DNA from: Dehalococcoidia bacterium
GTDB lineage: Bacteria; Chloroflexota; Dehalococcoidia; Lucifugimonadales; Lucifugimonadaceae
DNA length: 17,963 bases
Direction of reading: 5' to 3'
Assembly (NCBI GenBank): GCA_002700125.1
Contig: PACM01000011.1
Span: forward strand, 1 to 17,963
Shown here: positions 14,279 through 17,963 of the stretch, piece after piece
Position numbering within the stretch: position 1 is the stretch's first letter
How the letters are laid out: every line of letters begins with the position of its first letter
Position numbers and translations under genes: made by a program
The notes under the pieces: model-generated
Told to the model about the DNA's origin: nothing
What the model saw: the letters and a program-made list of their open reading frames with translations, nothing else
Database searches by the model: none

Positions 14279-15349
14279 TTACACCTCCAAACTAACTAAG
14301 AGATTATCCAAAGCCAGCAAGGGGTTAGCGTTTCTAGCAAGGCTATTCTCAATTTTTATAACCTTCTTTAAATTGCTCTGAACTTTCAATTTACTCATTT
14401 TTTTGTATAGGTCTTCTATTAACACTGTTATTTCAGAAGATTCTCTTGAGGGTTCATATACAAGTAGTTCTCTGAATAGATTTTTCCAAAGATTTATTTC
14501 TTGCATCACTAGTTCTCTATCCTTTCTAAATAGAATTGATAATTCTTTTGAGTATTTCAATTTCTCAAACATCGTTGTATCTAACATATTTATTATTTTT
14601 TTCACCGCACCCTTCTTAGATTCAAGAATTATTGGATGGTTTATCATTTCAATGGCTTCTCCAATGGATGTTTCACCAAAAGATAAAATGTCAGTTACCT
14701 GTTTTTTGTTTTCAGGGTACATTTCTTCCAAGTAAAGTTTTAAGTCTTTTTTTGTGAGTTTCTCTAATTTCCAAGTCTGGCATCTAGAAATTATAGTCTC
14801 TTGTATTTTGCTCAAATCTTTTAAAAGAATTATGACAATTAGATGATCATTTTCTTCTTCTAAGGTTTTCAGAAGACTTTCTTCAGAGATATTGGTTAGA
14901 TTGTCTGCTTCATCAATGATTACAACCCTCTTCTTGCTCATGAACGGCTTATATTTTGCTTTACTAATGATTAACTCTGAGATCACACAATTTTTTATCG
15001 ATATGCTTTTAGATGATTTACAACTCCTACAAGATGTATCCGAGCATTTAGAAGTGGTGTCTATTATAACTAAGTCTGGATGAGTCATACTCTCAACCCT
15101 GACACATGAGTCACAAGAATGATTTATACTTTTTTCAGGTTCTTCACAATTGATCATTCTAGCAAAATCTATTGCTAGAGTTTTTTTCCCAAATCCTCTT
15201 GCTGATTGAAATATAATGGCACAAGGGAGTTGGTCAGTAGAATGCATTGATGACAAACTTTCTTTAATATAGTCTTGTCCCTTAGTATTCCAAAAAAAAA
15301 TTATTAGCCTCCCAAAGTCATAAATTACTTGTTGAAAGAAGGTCGTCAT
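14279..15349 (-). CDS. holB: DNA polymerase III delta-prime subunit with unusual cysteine clusters
   Basis: Predicted clamp-loader AAA+ subunit of about 356 residues. The P-loop-like ARGFGKKTLA (50-59), VVIIDEADNL (142-151), SLLKTLEEE (158-166) and the sensor/SRC segment ISRCQTW (187-193) identify the DnaX/HolB family. The single-copy context and the divergent P-loop favour delta-prime over tau/gamma. The zinc module is odd: Cys68, Cys79 and Cys82 fit, but the expected fourth Cys is Val85, while a nearby insertion carries Cys102, Cys107, Cys110 and later Cys121. The start is uncertain. ATG 15347-15349 overlaps lysA by 32 nt with only a weak AAGAGA upstream, whereas GGGAGG (15308-15313) lies just after the lysA stop and 6 nt before an in-frame ATT (15299-15301), which would give a protein of 340 residues beginning close to FFWNTKGQ. 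It ends 1 nt before cmk. Confidence 0.88.
   Translation of the reverse strand: MTTFFQQVIYDFGRLIIFFWNTKGQDYIKESLSSMHSTDQLPCAIIFQSARGFGKKTLAIDFARMINCEEPEKSINHSCDSCVRVESMTHPDLVIIDTTSKCSDTSCRSCKSSKSISIKNCVISELIISKAKYKPFMSKKRVVIIDEADNLTNISEESLLKTLEEENDHLIVIILLKDLSKIQETIISRCQTWKLEKLTKKDLKLYLEEMYPENKKQVTDILSFGETSIGEAIEMINHPIILESKKGAVKKIINMLDTTMFEKLKYSKELSILFRKDRELVMQEINLWKNLFRELLVYEPSRESSEITVLIEDLYKKMSKLKVQSNLKKVIKIENSLARNANPLLALDNLLVSLEV
14284..14288 (-). promoter_or_regulatory. Ribosome binding site that sets the TTG start of cmk
   Basis: On the minus strand this reads GGAGG (GGAGGTG in full), ends 6 nt before TTG 14275-14277 and overlaps the last codons of holB. It is one of the strongest Shine-Dalgarno matches in the window. 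Confidence 0.8.
15308..15313 (-). promoter_or_regulatory. Shine-Dalgarno-like GGGAGG near the holB start
   Basis: On the minus strand this reads GGGAGG, beginning a few bases after the lysA stop. In the holB frame it is followed by CTA, ATA and ATT with no canonical start codon at usable distance. It either serves an ATT start at 15299-15301 (spacing 6) or is fortuitous. Confidence 0.5.
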
Positions 15350-16643
15350 AGGTTTCTCTTCGCTTTATGACTTTTGATATTCCATTGTTCAGCAATAAAA
15401 TAGCAGGGCGAAGACTCATATTGTAGTTACTTGACATTGAAATGTTATATGCACCAGAAGTGAGAATAGCAATTAAATCCCCTGGTTCTACTTGTGGCAA
15501 CAAGGTATTTTCAGATAATTTGTCCCCGGTTTCACAGTATTTTCCTGCTATAGTCACCATATTAATATGAGGCTCTAAGGTTTTATTTACGGATATGGTA
15601 GAATATTTTGCTCCATACAGAGCAGGCCTTATGTTGTCTGCCATTCCTCCATCAACGCTTACATATGTCCTTATTTTGGGAATTTCTTTTATTCCACCTA
15701 CAGTATAAATTGCAACCCCAGATCTAGCCACAATTGCTCTACCTGGTTCTATCACTAGCTGAGGTTCTGGCATACCTAGTTTTTCAACTTTTTTCTTTAC
15801 CGATTTGCAGATCGTTTCAGCATAGTGTTCAATTTCAACTTTTTGATCATCAATAATGTATGGTACAGCGAATCCTCCCCCAACGTTGAAGATTTCAAGA
15901 TCTGAACTACTTGGATAACTTTCTTTTATAAAATCAAATACATAATTTATAGCTTGAGAATACGGATTTAATTCAAAAATTGGTGACCCTAAATGAAAAT
16001 GGATTCCTTTAAGATTTAGGTTATTTTTCCTTGATGAAATTTGTAACGCTTTTTTCGCTTCACCGGTTTCTATAGAGAATCCGAATTTTGTATCAAGAAT
16101 TCCAGTTGATGTAAGTTCATGTGTATGAGGGTCAACACTAGGAGATAGCCTCAATATTATGTCTTGTTTTATTGCTCTCTTTTCACATAGTTTGTCTAGA
16201 ATATTCATCTCATGGAAGCTATCAATTGTAATGAGTCCTATTTTTTGATCTATTGCTTCTGCTAGCTCTTCTTCACTCTTGTTATTTCCATGAAAGTTTA
16301 CTTTGTTCATAGGAAATTCTGACCTAAGCAATACTTCTAATTCGCCTCTGGATACAACGTCTATGCCCAACCCTTCTTCATTCAAGATTTTGACGAGTGC
16401 AGGATTAGAAAATGCTTTTGATGAATAAGAAACGTGAACATTTTTATACCTAGATTCAAATTCTTCCTTAAATGATTTTGCAAGATTTCTTATTGTATTT
16501 TCTTCGTATATATATAAAGGGGATCCAAACTTCGATACAAGATCTACTAAATCCAATCCACTTATTTGTAGGTGACCCTTATCATTAATTTCAGAAAAAT
16601 CAGGAAGTAAATGTTTCAGTTCATCGAATAATTTATTATTCAT
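15318..16643 (-). CDS. lysA: Diaminopimelate decarboxylase
   Basis: Predicted 441-residue PLP enzyme that decarboxylates meso-diaminopimelate to lysine. The fold-III alanine-racemase-like barrel carries the PLP lysine in VSYSSKAFSNP (Lys76). HGNNKS (118-123), HFHLGSPI, the glycine loop FNVGGGFAVP and EPGRAIVARSG then follow, and the C-terminal domain has the active-site Cys in YCETGDKL and the SGAYNISMSSNYN segment. Motif HFHLGS replaces the commoner HCHIGS, a conservative variation. The length is slightly above average (about 420) because of an N-terminal extension of about 30 residues that aligns with other LysA proteins. It overlaps mazG by 4 nt (ATGA) and holB by up to 32 nt. A TATAAT (16653-16658, minus) 9 nt before its ATG could drive lysA onward from within mazG. 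Related arginine/ornithine decarboxylases are less likely given the CETGD and GAYN motifs. Confidence 0.94.
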   Translation of the reverse strand: MNNKLFDELKHLLPDFSEINDKGHLQISGLDLVDLVSKFGSPLYIYEENTIRNLAKSFKEEFESRYKNVHVSYSSKAFSNPALVKILNEEGLGIDVVSRGELEVLLRSEFPMNKVNFHGNNKSEEELAEAIDQKIGLITIDSFHEMNILDKLCEKRAIKQDIILRLSPSVDPHTHELTSTGILDTKFGFSIETGEAKKALQISSRKNNLNLKGIHFHLGSPIFELNPYSQAINYVFDFIKESYPSSSDLEIFNVGGGFAVPYIIDDQKVEIEHYAETICKSVKKKVEKLGMPEPQLVIEPGRAIVARSGVAIYTVGGIKEIPKIRTYVSVDGGMADNIRPALYGAKYSTISVNKTLEPHINMVTIAGKYCETGDKLSENTLLPQVEPGDLIAILTSGAYNISMSSNYNMSLRPAILLLNNGISKVIKRRETYDDLLSTSNL

Positions 16644-17293
16644 AATCGCTTAATTATATCTAATTGTTTTACTTTCAGATATTTTCGGTATTCGTTTTCT
16701 AAGTCAATATTTTTTTTGGATGCAGCAGAAGATATTTTGAATTGAATTTCTATTAATTCGGATATGGTTTTCTTATCAAACTCTCTTGATGTGTCAACAT
16801 CCATTTCTAAGTCTGCAGTCTTTTTCATCAAAGCAAATGCGAAAGAAAGGGTCGGCAATGTTTTTGTGATATTGCGTAAGTATTCAGCATTACTTTTGGA
16901 TTCTTTCTTCTTCAATTCTCCCCATTGCTTCTCAACAGCTTCTGTATCCATATCATTACTTCGTTTTTCTCCAAACACGTGGGGATGTCTCTTAATTAAC
17001 TTTTTATTTACGCTATTTATAACCTCGACCAATGAAAATTTTTCCTCCTCCTCCATAATGATGCACTGCAATATTATTTGGAACATCAGATCCCCGAGCT
17101 CTTCTTTTAAATTCTCATAATCATTATTATCGATCGCTTCTAAAACTTCGTATGTTTCTTGAAGTAGATATTGTTCTAAAGACTCTGAGTCTTGGTCCTT
17201 ATCCCAAGGGCATCCATTTTCTGATCTAAGAAATTGAGCCGTCTCAATTAGTGCTTGAAAGTCGCTGTTAAGATTTTTGTTTGTCGATTTCAT
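16640..17293 (-). CDS. mazG: MazG family nucleoside triphosphate pyrophosphohydrolase
   Basis: Predicted 217-residue cytosolic enzyme that hydrolyses NTPs/dNTPs to NMP and PPi, cleaning damaged nucleotides. The first MazG domain shows GCPWDKDQDSESL (27-39), LLQETYEVLEAI (43-54), EELGDLMFQ (64-72) and KRHPHVFG (101-108). Metal ligands Glu46/Glu49 and Glu65/Asp68 are in place, although the usual EExxE reads QExxE (Gln45). The C-terminal region (about 125-217), with AEYLRNITKTLPTLSFA, corresponds to the shortened second half seen in many MazG proteins. It is the first gene of the leftward cluster, with no Shine-Dalgarno. A TAACGT hexamer (17299-17304, minus) sits 5 nt before its ATG, only 21 bp from the divergent DUF1461 start. 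Confidence 0.94.
   Translation of the reverse strand: MKSTNKNLNSDFQALIETAQFLRSENGCPWDKDQDSESLEQYLLQETYEVLEAIDNNDYENLKEELGDLMFQIILQCIIMEEEEKFSLVEVINSVNKKLIKRHPHVFGEKRSNDMDTEAVEKQWGELKKKESKSNAEYLRNITKTLPTLSFAFALMKKTADLEMDVDTSREFDKKTISELIEIQFKISSAASKKNIDLENEYRKYLKVKQLDIIKRL
16653..16658 (-). promoter_or_regulatory. TATAAT hexamer upstream of lysA
   Basis: On the minus strand this is a perfect TATAAT, 9 nt before the lysA ATG and inside the last codons of mazG. It could be the -10 of an internal promoter with a leader of about 2 nt. The -35 region is weak, and in such AT-rich DNA a chance match is quite possible. Confidence 0.3.
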
Positions 17294-17298
17294 AATTT

Positions 17299-17304
17299 AC
17301 GTTA
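17299..17304 (-). promoter_or_regulatory. Putative -10 element of mazG operon
   Basis: On the minus strand this reads TAACGT, 5 nt before the mazG ATG. It overlaps the rightward -10 candidate (17303-17308) by 2 bp. No good -35 is seen. Confidence 0.35.
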
Positions 17305-17308
17305 TTGT
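17303..17308 (+). promoter_or_regulatory. Putative -10 element of the DUF1461 gene
   Basis: TATTGT ends 6 nt before ATG 17315. A TTGTCG (17281-17286) lies 16 bp upstream as a fair -35 (4 of 6 to TTGACA). The transcript would start at the ATG, consistent with the lack of a Shine-Dalgarno. Confidence 0.45.
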
Positions 17309-17314
17309 TACCTC

Positions 17315-17962
17315 ATGTCTATCTACAGTTTTTCTAAATCATTGTTTATTACAATAACATCTTTATTGTTGCCAGTAATTCTCGTAATAACTTCCTTAGA
17401 TATATTAGTTAGATATGACTTGATATATGAATATAATATGGAGTCAAATGACACTCCATTTCAGACAGGTTTGTCTGAAGAAACTTTAAGAGACACTAAT
17501 GATAAGATACGTGATTATTTCTATGGGGACCAAGAATTATTAGATGTTGCTATTTACTCTTCTAAAGAAATATTGCATATGCAAGATGTAAAGAGCTTGA
17601 TAAATTTTATTTTTAATTTTGGGAGAATTTGTTCAATAATTTTCTGTATTTTTTCGTTTGTCCTTTTTTATTACTTTTCAGTACAACTTGTCAGCATCTT
17701 TAAATATTCCCTTTACTTATTCTCATGCTTATTAATCTTTTTGGGGTTAGGATTCATATTTTTATTCAATCAGATTTTTCTAATTTTCCACCAAATTAGT
17801 TTTACTAATGATCTCTGGATTCTCAATCCAGAGACAGACTTTCTTTTGATAATGTTCCCTGAAAGTTTTTTCAGGGACGTAGCTATTATGATTGTTGTTT
17901 TAGCTATATTAATTAACTTATTATTATTTCTTTCGATAAGAAAGTTAAAGCAATATATCTGA
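17315..17962 (+). CDS. DUF1461/TIGR01906 family integral membrane protein
   Basis: Predicted 215-residue membrane protein of unknown function. Four hydrophobic helices are visible (about 9-31, 100-121, 131-153, 187-207), with a long polar loop between the first and second. That loop and the region before the last helix carry the family's conserved features: KEILHMQDVK (84-93) and FTNDLWILNPETDFLLIMFPESFF (163-186). These resemble the HMxDV and FPExFF motifs of DUF1461 proteins of Gram-positive bacteria and Chloroflexota. I use ATG 17315 rather than an in-frame ATG at 17255, because the latter would overlap mazG by 39 nt with a polar, non-conserved extension. The true signal-anchor begins just after 17315. 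It diverges from mazG across 21 bp and is complete in the window (TGA 17960-17962). Several perfect inverted repeats lie inside the coding sequence. Confidence 0.78.
   Translation: MSIYSFSKSLFITITSLLLPVILVITSLDILVRYDLIYEYNMESNDTPFQTGLSEETLRDTNDKIRDYFYGDQELLDVAIYSSKEILHMQDVKSLINFIFNFGRICSIIFCIFSFVLFYYFSVQLVSIFKYSLYLFSCLLIFLGLGFIFLFNQIFLIFHQISFTNDLWILNPETDFLLIMFPESFFRDVAIMIVVLAILINLLLFLSIRKLKQYI
17460..17479. repeat. Perfect 8-bp inverted repeat inside DUF1461 gene
   Basis: TTCAGACA (17460-17467) and TGTCTGAA (17472-17479) surround a GGTT loop. Directly before it, ATGGAGT (17438-17444) pairs with ACTCCAT (17453-17459) around an 8-nt loop, so two hairpins can stand back to back. Confidence 0.75.
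17812..17834. repeat. Perfect 10-bp inverted repeat inside DUF1461 gene
   Basis: TCTCTGGATT (17812-17821) and AATCCAGAGA (17825-17834) flank a 3-nt CTC loop. It is the longest perfect short-loop hairpin I found, and it lies on the conserved DLWILNPET codons. It has no T-run after it on either strand. Confidence 0.85.
17856..17877. repeat. Perfect 9-bp inverted repeat inside DUF1461 gene
   Basis: TCCCTGAAA (17856-17864) and TTTCAGGGA (17869-17877) flank a GTTT loop. It lies 21 bp after the 10-bp hairpin and covers the conserved FPESFFRD codons. No U-tract follows, so it is not a standard terminator. Confidence 0.85.
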
Positions 17963-17963
17963 T

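Noticed and set aside
15292..15300. Nine-base A-tract at the beginning of holB as a frameshift or sequencing error
   Set aside because: The frame is continuous through it from ATG 15349, and changing its length does not produce a better start in the HolB frame.
17255..17314. Upstream in-frame extension of the DUF1461 gene starting at 17255
   Set aside because: It would overlap mazG head to head by 39 nt and add a basic, non-hydrophobic stretch. The ATG at 17315 gives a normal membrane anchor and has a -10 at the right distance.
1..17963. CRISPR arrays, insertion sequences, integrase, attachment sites, tRNA, rRNA or phage genes
   Set aside because: I looked through all gaps and frames and saw none. 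The gaps are too short, and every long frame is assigned to a housekeeping or envelope family.

Overview
The window is AT-rich, gene-dense bacterial chromosome with no mobile element, CRISPR array, rRNA or tRNA that I can see. Genes abut or overlap almost everywhere and the longest gap between genes is under 90 bases. This suggests a streamlined genome. The chain dgt-dnaG-rpoD (with no rpsU), a long-type IleS C-terminus, a DUF1461/TIGR01906 membrane protein, a YtxH protein and probable leaderless starts fit Chloroflexota, perhaps a Dehalococcoidia/SAR202-like lineage. That placement is inference from remembered gene order, not a search.

Layout. (1) Bases 1-289: 3' end of ileS (+). (2) 286-1371: a lipoprotein HtrA/DegP-type protease (-), convergent with ileS and sharing a 4-bp palindromic stop. 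(3) 1429-5969 (+): trkH, a full-length trkA, a Usp-like gene, two further degenerate TrkA/RCK genes and pheA, with very short spacings or overlaps, probably one operon. (4) 5966-17293 (-): eleven genes reading leftward, in transcription order mazG, lysA, holB, cmk, plsC, glmS, dgt, dnaG, rpoD, a DUF948-like membrane protein and ytxH. (5) 17315-17962 (+): a DUF1461 membrane protein diverging from mazG across only 21 bp.

How the genes work together. The + strand cluster encodes a Trk/Ktr potassium uptake channel with an unusual set of three RCK-type regulatory polypeptides and a Usp-like protein. The first enzyme of the phenylalanine branch is translationally close-coupled to it. The long - strand cluster is housekeeping: nucleotide-pool cleaning (MazG, dGTPase), CMP phosphorylation, DNA replication (DnaG primase, HolB clamp-loader subunit), transcription initiation (RpoD), phospholipid acylation (PlsC), cell-wall precursors (GlmS, LysA), then two small envelope proteins.

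The points most worth checking are: altered zinc-binding modules in both DnaG (the usual His is Tyr, with an extra Cys) and HolB (a canonical Cys is missing, with an extra Cys cluster in an insertion); the split, degenerate RCK set next to TrkH; -10-like hexamers exactly 6 nt before the start codons of several genes, implying leaderless mRNAs; a possible ATT start for holB; convergent gene pairs that share palindromic stop codons; and strong inverted repeats inside the DUF1461 gene. I did not find a clear-cut new defence or mobile system.
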